A stretch of DNA of 64,000 bases from JACVRW01 sp963765135 (GTDB taxonomy: Bacteria > Actinomycetota > Thermoleophilia > Solirubrobacterales > Thermoleophilaceae), in assembly GCA_963765135.1 (NCBI GenBank), contig CAVXUX010000003.1:310001-374000 (forward strand), given 5' to 3'. Position 1 is the stretch's first letter. Every line of letters starts with the position of its first letter. A program made the translations under genes and the position numbers. Shown piece after piece: positions 38,373-47,415 of this stretch. The notes beneath the pieces are model-generated. The model did no database searches, was not told the DNA's origin, and saw only the letters and a program-made list of their open reading frames with translations.

Positions 38373-39149
38373 GCGTCGCTCGAGAGCGGTCGCCGCACTG
38401 CCGCGCAGGCGGCGCGGCTGGCCGAGCTGCTGCGCGACGCCGAGCGCGCCGTCGTGCTGACCGGCGCGGGCGTGTCGGTGCCGTCGGGGATCCCCGACTT
38501 CCGCAGCCCGCGGCACGGGGCTGTGGGAGAACGTCGACCCGATGGAGGTCGCGCACATCGACGCGTGGCGGCGCGACCCCGATCGCTTCTGGCGCTTCTA
38601 CGGCGACCGCTTCGCGTCGCTCGTGGACAAGCGGCCCAACGAGGCGCACCTGGCGCTGGCCGAGCTGGAGCGGCGCGGCCTGATCAGGGGGGTGATCACG
38701 CAGAACATCGACCGCCTGCACCGCGCGGCCGGCACGCGAGCGGCTGATCGAGGTGCACGGCTCGATCGAGTGGAGCGTGTGCCTCGAGTGCGGCGGCAAG
38801 GTCGCGCTCGACCGGGTGGTCGAGCAGCTGCGCGCGGACGACGGCGCGCCGGAGTGCGCCTGCTGCATCACGCCGCTGAAGCCGGACGTGGTGCTGTTCG
38901 GCGAGCTGCTGCCGGAGCGCGGCGCTGTCCGAGGCGCAGGCGCTGGCGCTCGACGCGGACCTGATGGTGTGCGTCGGCTCGTCGCTCGAGGTCTACCCGG
39001 TCGCCGGCCTGCCGGCGATCACGCGCGGCGCCGGCGGGCGGCTGGCGCTCGTCACGCAGGGCCCGACCCCCTACGACGACGAGGCCGAGGTCAAGCTCGG
39101 CGGCGACGTCGTGGCGGAGCTGCGGGCGGTGCTGGCCGCGCTCTGCTGA
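38369..39149 (+). CDS. Sir2-type NAD-dependent protein deacylase (four frameshifts)
   Basis: About 259 residues. Corrected sequence has AVVLTGAGVSVPSGIPDFRS (NAD-binding GAG), ENVDPMEVAHIDAWRRDPDR, TQNIDRLHRAAG and EVHGSIEWSVCLECGG, with the zinc cysteines in CLEC and CACC, then CVGSSLEVYPVAGLP. A sirtuin that removes acyl groups from Lys. Breaks near 38392, 38515, 38735 and 38925 are extra bases. ATG 38369 overlaps the upstream stop as ATGA; it may reverse acylation of enzymes fed by the neighbouring beta-oxidation genes (inference). Confidence 0.88.
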
Positions 39150-39163
39150 ATCGCACGACCGCC

Positions 39164-40346
39164 GTGGTGATCTGGCCGCGCCTGATCGTCGCGCTGGCTG
39201 CCGATCGGGCTTGGTCACCGGAGACGACGACAGCGAGCAGGCGCCTGCGCGACTGCTGAGCCGTCGATCGCGGCGATCGCCCGCCGCGTCGAGCGGATCG
39301 CGGCAGCTCGCGCTTCGACCACCTGCCGCGCGTGCGGCACGTCACCGGCGCGCAGGCGCCGGGCGTACGGGCTGCGCGAGCTGGATCGCGAGATCGCCGC
39401 CGCGCGAGGTGGCGGCCGAGGAGCGGCTGCTGAAGCTGCTCGGGCTGCTGCCGCCGCGACGCGAGCCTGCGCGAGCTGATCGGCAAGACGCTGTGCGAGC
39501 GAGGTCGGCGGCTACTACGTACCCGCGCACCGGGACGCTCTCGATCGTCGGGCAGGGCGGTTCCGGGCTGCTGGGCGAGATCACGCTGGCCCACGAGCTC
39601 GACCCACGCGCTGGAGGACCAGCGCTTCGGCATCGACGTCGGGCGCCGGCGAACGCTTCCAGCGCGACGTCTCGGCGGCCGACGAGCGCGCTGCACGAGG
39701 GCACGGCGACGATCGTGATGGTCGACTACGTGGTGCTGAAGCAGGCCGGCACCGCGAACGTGCCGGCGCGGCTGCGCGCCCAGGCGCTGAAGGCGCTCGA
39801 CGATGTCGCGGTGCCGGCGTCGAGCGGGCTGCCGCGCTACGTGCGCGAGGGCCTGGTGTTCCCGTACGCGGCGGGGGCCCGCCTGATCAACCGGATCCAG
39901 AGCCGCGGCGGCTGGGCGGCGGTCGACCGCGCCTTCGGCGAGGACGCGCCGGTGTCGACCGAGCAGTTCATGCACCCGGCCAAGTACGAGGCGCACGAGC
40001 GGCCCGTGCGCGTACGCGTGAGCGCGCCCCGCGCGGCACGCGCCTGGTCGAGCAGGGCGACTTCGGCGAGTTCGACACCGAGCAGCTGCTGCGAGCGGCG
40101 AACGGCCGGGCCGCCTCGCGGCGCGCCGCGGCGGGCTGGGGCGGGCGGCGGCTTCGCGCTCTGGCGCCGGGCGCGCCCGGTACGGCGCTGGCGCTCCAGT
40201 GGACCTGGGACAGCGCCCGCGACGCGCGCGAGTTCGACCGCGGGCGTCTGCGGCGAACAGCCACGGCGTGCTGGGCGGCGCCACCGTAAACAGCAGCGGT
40301 CAAGAGGGCGTCGCGGCTCCAGCTCGACCGGCGCACGAGTCGGTGA
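39164..40346 (+). CDS. Secreted HExxH zinc-metallopeptidase-like protein (many frameshifts)
   Basis: The reading frame is broken at least ten times, but the sense strand is clear. From GTG 39164: signal-like hydrophobic start (WPRLIVALAAIGLG), AEPSIAAIARRVERIRG, then GLLGEITLAHELTHALEDQR, in which H-E-L-T-H is the zinc-binding motif after removing one extra G. Then ALHEGTATIVMVDYVVL with a Glu that could be the third ligand, and a C-terminal WTWDSARDAREFDR. I know no close family. It could be an envelope protease. The 3' end is uncertain (stops at 40287 or 40344). Confidence 0.5.
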
Positions 40347-40351
40347 CGCCG

Positions 40352-41177
40352 TCAGCCGCCGAGGCGATGCCGGCGCAGCGCGGCCTCCATCCCCTCTATC
40401 GCTTCTGTGAGCGCCTGCACCTCACGCGCCGCTCGAGGTCTCCCAGAAGCGCCGCGTTGGCCGCCTCGCCACGGCCGCGGAGCCGGCCTGCTCCGGTGCT
40501 CCGCGAGCTCAGCGCCTCCAGCGCCACCCGCGCCTGCAGCGCGGCCTCGCGCGGCCGTCCGGCGTTCAGGTCGGCGCGGGCGCGCAGCACCAGCTCCTCG
40601 GCCACCAGCTGGCGTCTCGCGGGCGCCCAGCAGCGCCGCGAAGCGCTCCTCGGGCGACTCCATCGACCGCTTCACCCGCGCGCTCCCGGGCGCGGCAGCT
40701 CCAGCGCCTCGGCGAAGCGCCCGTCCGCCACCGCGTCGCCGCGCCCGTAGCCGACCCGCGCCACCAGCGCCCGGTCGTAGCGACAGCTCGGCCAGGTAGG
40801 GGTCGGCGGCGGCCGCCCGCCGAGCGCGCAGCGCCCGGTTGAGCACGGCGAACGCGTCCGCCAGCTCGCCGTCGAGCGCCTCCTGCGTCAGCCCGTAGTT
40901 CGGCGAGCCAGTCGGCGCCTCGTCGCGGACTCGAACGGCTGCGGTCGCACGACCGTCGCGCGCGCGGTCGGCACCGGCTCCGGCTCTGCCGCGTCGACTC
41001 GCGCGCGCGGCGCTGCGCCGATGCGCGCCGGGCGCTCCGAGCGTGCCGAGCACCAGCACCGCCTCGACCAGCGCCGTCGGGCTCCGAGCGCACCAGGTAG
41101 CGCCCGTCGGGCGGGCCGAGCAGGAAGCCGAACTCGAGCTGGACGAAGCCGAAGCTGGTCGGAGGGCGGCCGTCGGC
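40352..41177 (-). CDS. Hypothetical protein with helical C-terminus (several frameshifts)
   Basis: Pieces on the minus strand read FGFVQLEFGFLLGPPDGRYL, then RPQPFES, a DEAADWLAELRA-like helical block, LADAFAVLNRALRARRAAAA and EELVLRARADLNAGRPREAA LQARVALEAL, ending EGMEAALRRHRLGG before a TGA at 40352. Coverage in one frame is impossible: at least six one-base breaks. No clear start exists after the TAG at 41178; the in-frame codon before ADGRPPTSFGFV is that TAG. Unknown function; the C-terminus looks like a coiled or TPR-like helical region. Confidence 0.4.
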
Positions 41178-43622
41178 CTACTCGCCCGCGTGGGCGTCGC
41201 TGGCGCGCCGGTGCTTGCCGGCCGGCAGCGCGTACTTGGAGGGCTTGGTGGGCACGACCGGGTTGTCGAGCTCGCGCAGGCGCGAGATCAGGTCGGACCA
41301 CTGGCCGGGCTTGAGCACCGCCAGCGCCTGCTTGCCGAGCTTCTTGTTGGCGCCGAACATCGGCTGGAACCCGACGTGGATGTGGTCGGCGTGGTCGGCC
41401 ATCGCCATCGTGGCCCCGCCGATCTCGAACAGCGAGATGATCTGGTGCGGGCGCGATCGTGCCCTGCAGCTGCATCAGCCTGCGCACGGCCTGCTCGGTG
41501 ATGCCGCCCGCCTCCTGGTGGCCGAGGATCGGGATGCCGTTGATCTTGGCGATGTCGACCGCGTTGCCGGAGCTGTGCTCGCGAGACGTTGCCCGAGCTG
41601 GTGTAGAAGCCGTGGCCGCACTTGAGGCAGGTCACGGTCGGCCGCAGGCCGGACTCGGCGAGGTACTCCAGCGTCGCCAGCACGCGCCGGTCGATCTGGC
41701 CGGAGCGGATGTCGTCGCGGCCGGCGGCGTAGACCTCGATGCGCTCGTCGGCCAGCACGCGCCGCTCGAGCTGCGGCTTGGGCAGCAGCAGGATCTGGCC
41801 GATCGACATGCCGTCCACGTCGTCGCCGTGCAGCACGTTGCGGCCGGACGCGCGGTAGATCGCGGTCGCCTCGAGCAGCTTCCAGCCGTCGAGGATCGGC
41901 TTCGGGTCGATCCGCGGCGCGCCCCGGCCGGCCGGGCGAATCGAGAAGTCGACGTGCGGCCGCGCGGTTCTCGACCGTGCGGCCGACGCGGCCGATGATC
42001 GTGCCGCCGATCACGCGCGAGCCCTTGCGCAGGCGGCGCAGCGTGACCTTCTTCGGGTCGAGCCCGAACGGGCGCGAGAAGTAGTTGCGGTAGGTCTCGT
42101 AGCTGCCGCTGCTTGCGCGCCTTGGCGTCGAGCAGCTGGTCGAGCCCGCCGGCCTGGCGCGCGCCGTCCATGTCCGGGTGCGCGAACAGGCGCTCCTTGA
42201 TCGGCACGCTCGCCCGGGCGTTCGCGGGCGGCGACCTCGGCTGAGCGCCGGCTCGTCGGCGGACTCCTCGACCTGGCGGCCGGCGGAGGCGGGCGCGGAC
42301 GGCTTGGGGTCGCTCTGGTCGTCGCCGTTGGCCTTCAGCGCGCGCGCCGCGCGATCCGGGTCGGTGGCGTCCTGCCTGGGCACGGGGTACTGCTCGGCGA
42401 CCGAGCCGAGGTGCGCGTAGGTGTAGCGGTTGCCGTACACGTCCTGCAGCGTCACGTAGCGGCCCGAGCCGCTCGCTCTCGCCGATCTTCTTGATCACGC
42501 CGTCGTTGACGGCGACGACCGGCGAGCCGCTGCGCGCGTAGATGTCGATCGAGCGGCGGTCGTCCGCGGACTCGATCACGTTGGCGGCGTTCTCGCCCTG
42601 CTTGACGCGCTTGAGCAGCTCGGCCTCGGCCAGGTCGTCCGCGTAACGCGCGCGCGCGTAGACGGGGAAGCGGCCCTCGGTCAGGCCGGTGAGCGAGCCG
42701 ATCAGGTCGGCCGGCACGCCGGCGATCAGCCGCGCGCGCAGGAGCACCGAGTCGACGTACCAGTCGGCGTGGTTGTAGGCGAAGATCGCGCGGCGCACGT
42801 CGTCCTGGTAGCCGGCGGCCTTGAGGTAGCGGGCGGCCGCGAAGATCGCGTCGACCGGGTTGTACGGATCCTTGCGCTTGTCCTTGTTGGCGTCGGTGCC
42901 GTACATCTTCCAGGTGGACGGCATGAACTGCATCCAGCCCAGCGCGCCCGCGGAGGACACGTTGAGGTTGCGGCCGTAGTCCGTCTCGATCTCGTTGATC
43001 GCCGCCAGGACCTCCCAGCGGATGCCGTACTCGATCCCGGCAGCCTGGTAGATCGGAAGGAGGAAGGGCGGAACGCGGAACTTGCGGATGATGAAGTTGG
43101 GGACGCCGTGCGCGGTCGAGGGGCCGGGGAGGGCGTCGATGAAGCCGGGGTTGCTCGAGGTCGGCGTACCGTCGGCCTTGCGCAGCTTCGACGTCCTTCT
43201 TGTCCGAACCCTCATCCTTGACTGGAGGCTTGCCGGCGGTGATCTTGCGAGCCTTCTCGCGCTCCTGGTGCACACGCTCGCCGCTGTTGGTGCGTCCCTG
43301 GGGCGAGCCGCCGCCGGCGCTCGGGGGCGAGAGCTCCGGCGCGGGCGCCGGGGTCGTCTGCTCCTGAGTCTGCTCGGGCGCGGGCGCGGGGGTCTCGGCC
43401 TGGGCGGTCTTGGTCTTCTTGGTGACGAGGGTGCCCGGGAGCTTCATGTCCTCGAGCGATCCGCCGGGCGGCACGTCCACGGTCACCTGAACGACCTCGC
43501 CCGAAGGCAGCCGGACGCTGACGGTCTCGGACTGCGCGCTGGCGGCGGTGCTGAACGCGGTCAGCCCGGCCAGCGCAAGGACCCCCGCCGACGAGCAGGA
43601 TGGTAAGGCGCCGCGTCTTCAT
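41178..43622 (-). CDS. Multidomain cell-wall hydrolase: MltB-like transglycosylase, M23-like and M15-like regions (many frameshifts)
   Basis: About 815 codons. Start ATG 43622 with a signal-like KTRRLTILLVGG and a Pro/Thr/Gln-rich linker. Then RWEVLAAINEIETDYGRNLN with the catalytic Glu, GALGWMQFMPSTWKMYGTDA and a helical tail, an MltB/SLT-type transglycosylase. Next IDIYARSGSPVVAVNDGVIK and VTLQDVYGNRYTYAHLG resemble M23 peptidases, but the usual first His (H-x-x-x-D) is not seen, so it may be inactive. The C-terminus has HSSGNAVDIAKINGIPILG and ADHADHIHVGF, as in M15-type peptidases (HxxGxAxD, HxH). Breaks run from about 41450 to 43590. Secreted muralytic enzyme is the best call. Confidence 0.8.
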
Positions 43623-43941
43623 CCGTGCTGTTCCGTGACCTCCCTCGGGGCACCCACAGGAGCACCCTGCGTGCGCGCGCAGGCTATCAGGGACACCTGA
43701 GGGGAGACCAACGCTACTTGAGGGCTTTTGCGGGTTCAATGGGTAACCTCCCCGCACGCCGCGACCGAGCCTCGCGTGCGAGATCAAGACCTTGTATCGG
43801 CTGGGCACGCGGACACCTTCAATCGCGCCGCAATCGGGTCTCCGCCTGCAACAGCCGCCGAATCGCCCAAAATGGACGCTCTAACGCTCGACTTGAGGGT
43901 TAGACTAGGCCTTCGGGGACGCTGTGCCGAGCCGCATCGTC
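43623..43941 (-). other. Long noncoding region before the cell-wall hydrolase
   Basis: About 320 nt without a convincing gene, mostly the leader of the hydrolase on the minus strand. Near 43685-43785 it holds several GC-rich dyads, e.g. GCGGG/CCCGC around TTACCCATTGAA and a longer GCGTGCGG-rich arm, and a second set near the ATG (43625-43680). I tested it mentally against the c-di-AMP (ydaO) consensus and did not find the CCGACAGCTAACC block. It could be an unrecognised structured leader. Confidence 0.4.
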
Positions 43942-43947
43942 TACCCT
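43942..43947 (+). promoter_or_regulatory. -10 element TACCCT before the coiled-coil protein
   Basis: TACCCT ends 7 nt before ATG 43955; it fits a leaderless mRNA. Confidence 0.5.
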
Positions 43948-43954
43948 GCCGCCG

Positions 43955-44392
43955 ATGGCCGCCCCGGAGCAGGACGAGTCGTTCGTGGAGAAGATGTCGC
44001 GGCAGGGCGAGGAGGCGCTCGGGAAGATCGCCGAGGAGCTGATCGCCAACCCGGTCGTGAACGGCGCGATCACCCGCGCCTTCGAGGCGCGCGAGAAGGC
44101 CGTCCTGGCCCAAGGGGCCGCGATGGGCGCGCTCAACCTGCCCTCTGCCGCGGACATCGAGCGAATCACCCGCCGCCTGCGCTCGCTTTCGCAGCGGCTG
44201 GAGGGCATCGAGGACGCGATCGACCGGCTCGAGGAGCGCCTCGCGAGCGTCGGCGGTCAGTCGTCGAACCCCGCGGTCGAGCAGCGGCTCGACGAGATCG
44301 CCCGGGACCTGGCCGCCCTGCGCGAGTCGGTCTCGCCCAGCGGGAACCCGATGCCGCGCGCCCAGGAGCGGCTGACGGTCAGCGAGTCCTAG
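43955..44392 (+). CDS. Coiled-coil / phasin-like protein, 145 aa
   Basis: A fully helical, charged protein. Blocks: EEALGKIAEELIANPVVNGA, ITRAFEAREKAVLAQGAAMG, IERITRRLRSLSQRLEGIED and AIDRLEERLASVGGQ with heptad pattern, then a second helix EQRLDEIARDLAALRE and a disordered end. This arrangement resembles actinobacterial poly(hydroxyalkanoate) granule-associated or phasin-like proteins, and a second similar protein is encoded at 45157. No enzyme motif. Role in granules or the envelope is inference. Confidence 0.6.
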   Translation: MAAPEQDESFVEKMSRQGEEALGKIAEELIANPVVNGAITRAFEAREKAVLAQGAAMGALNLPSAADIERITRRLRSLSQRLEGIEDAIDRLEERLASVGGQSSNPAVEQRLDEIARDLAALRESVSPSGNPMPRAQERLTVSES

Positions 44393-44429
44393 CCGCAAGC
44401 GCTCGGCTCGGCCGAGTGCGCGCGGATCG

Positions 44430-45129
44430 CTATCCGGCGAGCGCCGCGTACCCCACCTCGCCCAGACGCAGGCCGAACCGCTCCAGCCCCTCGGGATCGA
44501 CCCGGCGCGTGCCCTCCGGAGCGGGCACGTCGGTCACGGCCAGCACGCACGCCGCCGTCACGCCGCGCCGGGCGGCCACCTGCAGGATCGTGGCCGCCTC
44601 CATCTCGACCACCGAGGCGCCGCGCTCGAGCCAGCTCGGACGTGTCGCGCGGGTCGTAGAAGAGGTCGCTGCTGACCACGGTCCCGGGTCGCGCGCCGGC
44701 CGCGACCAGCCGTTCAAGCAGCGCGGGGTCGGAGCCGAGCGCGCCGTTGGCGCCCAGCGCGGCGCTCGCGCCGTCGGCCGACAGCACCGTCTCGGCGGCC
44801 AACAAGTCGCCCAGCTCGAGGTCCTCCACGAGCGCGCCGCAGGTGCCGATCCGGACCAGCCGGCGCGCGCCGAGCGCGATCAGCTCCTCGGTGACGATCG
44901 CCGCGCTCGGCCCGCCCATGCCCGTGGCCTGGATGGTCAGCGGTTCGCCGTCGGCGGCGATTCCCGTGTAGCCCCAGAGCCCGCGGTGGTGGTTGAACAT
45001 CTTCGGGCCGTCGAGCAGGTGCTGGGCCACCGCCAGCGCGCGGTGGGGGTCGCCCGGCAGCAGCACGCGCTCGGCGAGGTCGGTCTGCGGCTTGAGGTGG
45101 AGCGCCCCGATCTGATGCTGCGGCGTCAA
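44430..45129 (-). CDS. Nucleoside phosphorylase, PNP/UDP family (one frameshift)
   Basis: About 233 residues after removing one extra base near 44640. Motifs: VLLPGDPHRA near the N-terminus, ATGMGGPSAAIVTEELIALG, VRIGTCGALVEDLELGDLL and ASVVEMEAATILQVAARRGV with the catalytic Glu region. This is the trimeric/hexameric DeoD-Udp type, distinct from the PNP of the 57-61 kb cluster. TTG 45129 is chosen because TAGGGT on the minus strand (45143-45138) ends 8 nt before it. Confidence 0.85.
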
Positions 45130-45137
45130 GGCGGGGA

Positions 45138-45147
45138 ACCCTAGACT
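45138..45147. promoter_or_regulatory. Overlapping divergent -10 elements (phosphorylase / phasin-like)
   Basis: ACCCTAGACT holds TAGGGT on the minus strand (8 nt before TTG 45129) and TAGACT on the plus strand (9 nt before ATG 45157), sharing TA at 45142-45143. Confidence 0.65.
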
Positions 45148-45156
45148 GCGAACCGC

Positions 45157-45532
45157 ATGGCGAAACGTCCCAGCACACCCGCCGAGCTGCGCGACGCGGT
45201 GGAGCGAACCGTGCAGGCCACGCTCGGCTCGGCCGAGCGCCAGCGCGACCGCACGCAGGGCGCGCTCGACGAGATCGCCGGCACCGTCGACAACCTCCGC
45301 AAGGGCGCCGAGGCGAGCCTCGCCCGCGGGCGACGCGTGCTGGAGGACCGCCGCCTCGCGACCCAGGAGGACCTGCGCGAGCTGAAGGCCGAGCTGCGCA
45401 AGATCGGCCGCCGCCTCGACGCGATCGAGGAGCGGCTGCCGGCCAAGCGCGCGCCGGCGAAGCGCTCCACGGCCAAGAGGTCCTCCGCCAAGAGCTCCTC
45501 CGCCAAGAGCTCGCCGCAAGTCGCCGCAGTGG
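45157..45532 (+). CDS. Phasin-like protein with Lys/Ala/Ser-rich tail
   Basis: About 125 residues. ELRDAVERTVQATLGSAERQ, RTQGALDEIAGTVDNLRKGA and DLRELKAELRKIGRRLDAIE form a helical, coiled-coil region; the tail KRAPAKRSTAKRSSAKSSSA is histone H1/AlgP-like. This is the usual architecture of phasin-like proteins in actinobacteria. The stop is not certain: the reading frame runs on into the epimerase region through a compensating frameshift pair. Confidence 0.6.
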
Positions 45533-45544
45533 CACGGCCGCCGG

Positions 45545-46476
45545 GTGTTGATCACCGGCGTGGGGAGCTACCTGGGACGCTCCTCGCGACGAGGCTCGAG
45601 CGCGACCCCGAGGTCGAGGCCATCGTCGGGCTGGACACCCGCGAGCCGCGCCGGACGCTCGAGCGCACCGAGCTGATCCACGCCGACATCCGCGACCCGG
45701 GCATCGCGCCGCTGGTCGCGCGCGCGGAGGTCGACACGGTCGTGCACAACTCGATCGTCCGCCAGCCCGGACCGGGGATGTCGGCGCGGGCGATGCACGA
45801 CATCAACGTGATCGGCTCGCTGCAGCTGCTCTCGGCCTGCGGGCAGGCGCCCTCGATCAAGGCGATCGTGATCCGCGGCTCGGCCGGCATCTACGGCGCC
45901 GAGCCGCACGCGCCGCAGTTCTTCGGCGAGGAGATGACGCGCATGTTCCCGCTGCGCACGCGCTTCCAGCGCGACGTGGCGGAGATCGAGAACTACTTCG
46001 AGACCTACTCGCGCCGCCACCCCGAGATCACCTGCACGATGCTGCGCTACCAGCCGGCGATCGGCCCCTCGCTCGCCACGCAGATCACGCGCTACCTGTC
46101 CCAGCCGGCCTGCCCCACCTACCTCGGCTTCGACCCGCGCATCCAGCTCGTCCACGAGGACGACGCGCTCGACTCGCTGGTCGCCGCGATCAAGCGACCG
46201 GTGCGCGGCGCGGTGAACGTCGCGGCGCGGGGGACGATCGGGCTCGCCCGCATGATCCGGACGGCGCACCGTCCGCTGCTGCCGATCGCGGGGCCGCTCT
46301 TCGGCCCGCTCACGTCCGCCGGGCGGCGGCTGGGACTGGACTCCTACTCGGACGACTTCCGGCGCCTGCTCCGCTACGGGCGCGGGGTCGACATCACCCG
46401 GCTCGAGCAGGAGGTGGGCCACCGCCCGCGCTACTCGACCGCCGAGGCGCTCGAGGACTGGGTGGCCGCGGCGTGA
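45545..46476 (+). CDS. NAD-dependent epimerase/dehydratase-family protein (frameshifts at start)
   Basis: About 310 residues. The dinucleotide-binding N-terminus RRVLITGVGSYLG is read in a different frame (45540-45578) from the rest, ATRLERDPEVEAIVGLDTRE, so a one-base break lies near 45580. Then IHADIRDPGIAPLVARAEVD, VIGSLQLLSACGQ and RYQPAIGPSLATQ. This atypical SDR is usually followed by a PlsC-like acyltransferase, as here. It may modify lipids or sugars; role unknown. GTG 45545 is a possible start. Confidence 0.75.
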
Positions 46477-47402
46477 CCGACTCCGCCGCGCTGGCCTTCA
46501 TGCGCCGCCTGCGCGAGGGGCTCGATTCGGGACTCGAGCTGCCCGACGCGCTCGCGCGCGGCGCCACGGCGCTGCCGCGCGAGGCCCGCGACACGCTCGA
46601 GCGCGTGCTGCGCCGGCTCGAGGGCGACCACGAGGACGACGAATGGGGCTTCGACGAGGACTTCGCCGACCTGGTGGAGCCGTTCTTCGGCTTCCTCTAC
46701 GACCGCTGGTGGCGCGTGCAGGTCGAGGGCGCCCACCGCGTCCCGGCCCACGGGCGCGCGCTGCTCGCCTCGAACCACGCCGGCATCCTGCCCTGGGACG
46801 CGACGATGATCTCGGTGGCGCTGCTGCGCGAGCACCCGCTGCCACGCCATCCCCGCTTCCTGGTCCTCAACTGGGCCTTCGACCTGCCCTGGGTCTCCGC
46901 CTTCATCCGCCGGGTCGGCGGGGTGGTGGCCTCGCCCTACAACGCGCTGCGCCTGCTCGAGCAGGACCAGCTCGTGGCGGTCTTCCCCGAGGGGGTCAAG
47001 GGCACCGGCAAGCCGTTCGGCGAGCGCTACCGCCTGCAGCGCTTCGGGCGCGGCGGCTTCGTTGAGATCGCCCTGCGCGCGAGTGCCCCGATCGTCCCGG
47101 TGGCCGTGGTCGGCAGCGAGGAGATCTACCCGAAGATCGCCGACGTGCCCGCGCTCGCGCGCGTGATCGGCGCGCCCTTCTTCCCGGTCACGCCCACGTT
47201 CCCGTGGCTTGGCCCGCTCGGGGTGGTGCCGCTGCCGTCGAAGTGGCGGATCGAGTTCTGCGACCCGATCGACACCGCCCACTACGGCGCGGACGCCGCG
47301 AGCGATCGCGGGCTCGTGCTGGAGCTGACCGAGCAGGTGCGCGAAACGGTTCAGCAGGCGGTCTACGCCAATCTCGTGCGCCGCGGCTCGTCATTCGTTT
47401 GA
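46473..47402 (+). CDS. PlsC-like 1-acylglycerol-3-phosphate acyltransferase
   Basis: 309 residues from GTG 46473 (GTGA overlap with the epimerase stop). LLASNHAGILPWDATMI carries the NHxxxxD catalytic block (NHAGILPWD), VAVFPEGVKGTGKPFGERY is the FPEG block and EIALRASAPIVPVAVVG follows. It transfers acyl groups to glycerophospholipids or related alcohols. No transmembrane helix is clear. Pairing with the epimerase is conserved in actinobacteria, so the two may act in one lipid pathway (inference). Confidence 0.88.
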   Translation: MTDSAALAFMRRLREGLDSGLELPDALARGATALPREARDTLERVLRRLEGDHEDDEWGFDEDFADLVEPFFGFLYDRWWRVQVEGAHRVPAHGRALLASNHAGILPWDATMISVALLREHPLPRHPRFLVLNWAFDLPWVSAFIRRVGGVVASPYNALRLLEQDQLVAVFPEGVKGTGKPFGERYRLQRFGRGGFVEIALRASAPIVPVAVVGSEEIYPKIADVPALARVIGAPFFPVTPTFPWLGPLGVVPLPSKWRIEFCDPIDTAHYGADAASDRGLVLELTEQVRETVQQAVYANLVRRGSSFV

Positions 47403-47415
47403 ACTAGTACACCTG

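Noticed and set aside
39150..43200. Programmed ribosomal frameshifting or gene decay as explanation for the broken frames
   Set aside because: No slippery heptamers or common structures accompany the sites, most genes are housekeeping types, and the shifts are scattered single G or C insertions, which fits sequencing error better.
43685..43785. c-di-AMP (ydaO) riboswitch before the muralytic gene
   Set aside because: GCGGGG and CCCATTGAACCC look alike at first, but the conserved GGGGTGAATCC and CCGACAGCTAACC blocks are not present in order.
45157..46476. A genuine phasin-epimerase fusion of 439 residues
   Set aside because: The conserved Rossmann motif is out of frame with the rest, so two compensating errors are more likely than a fusion.
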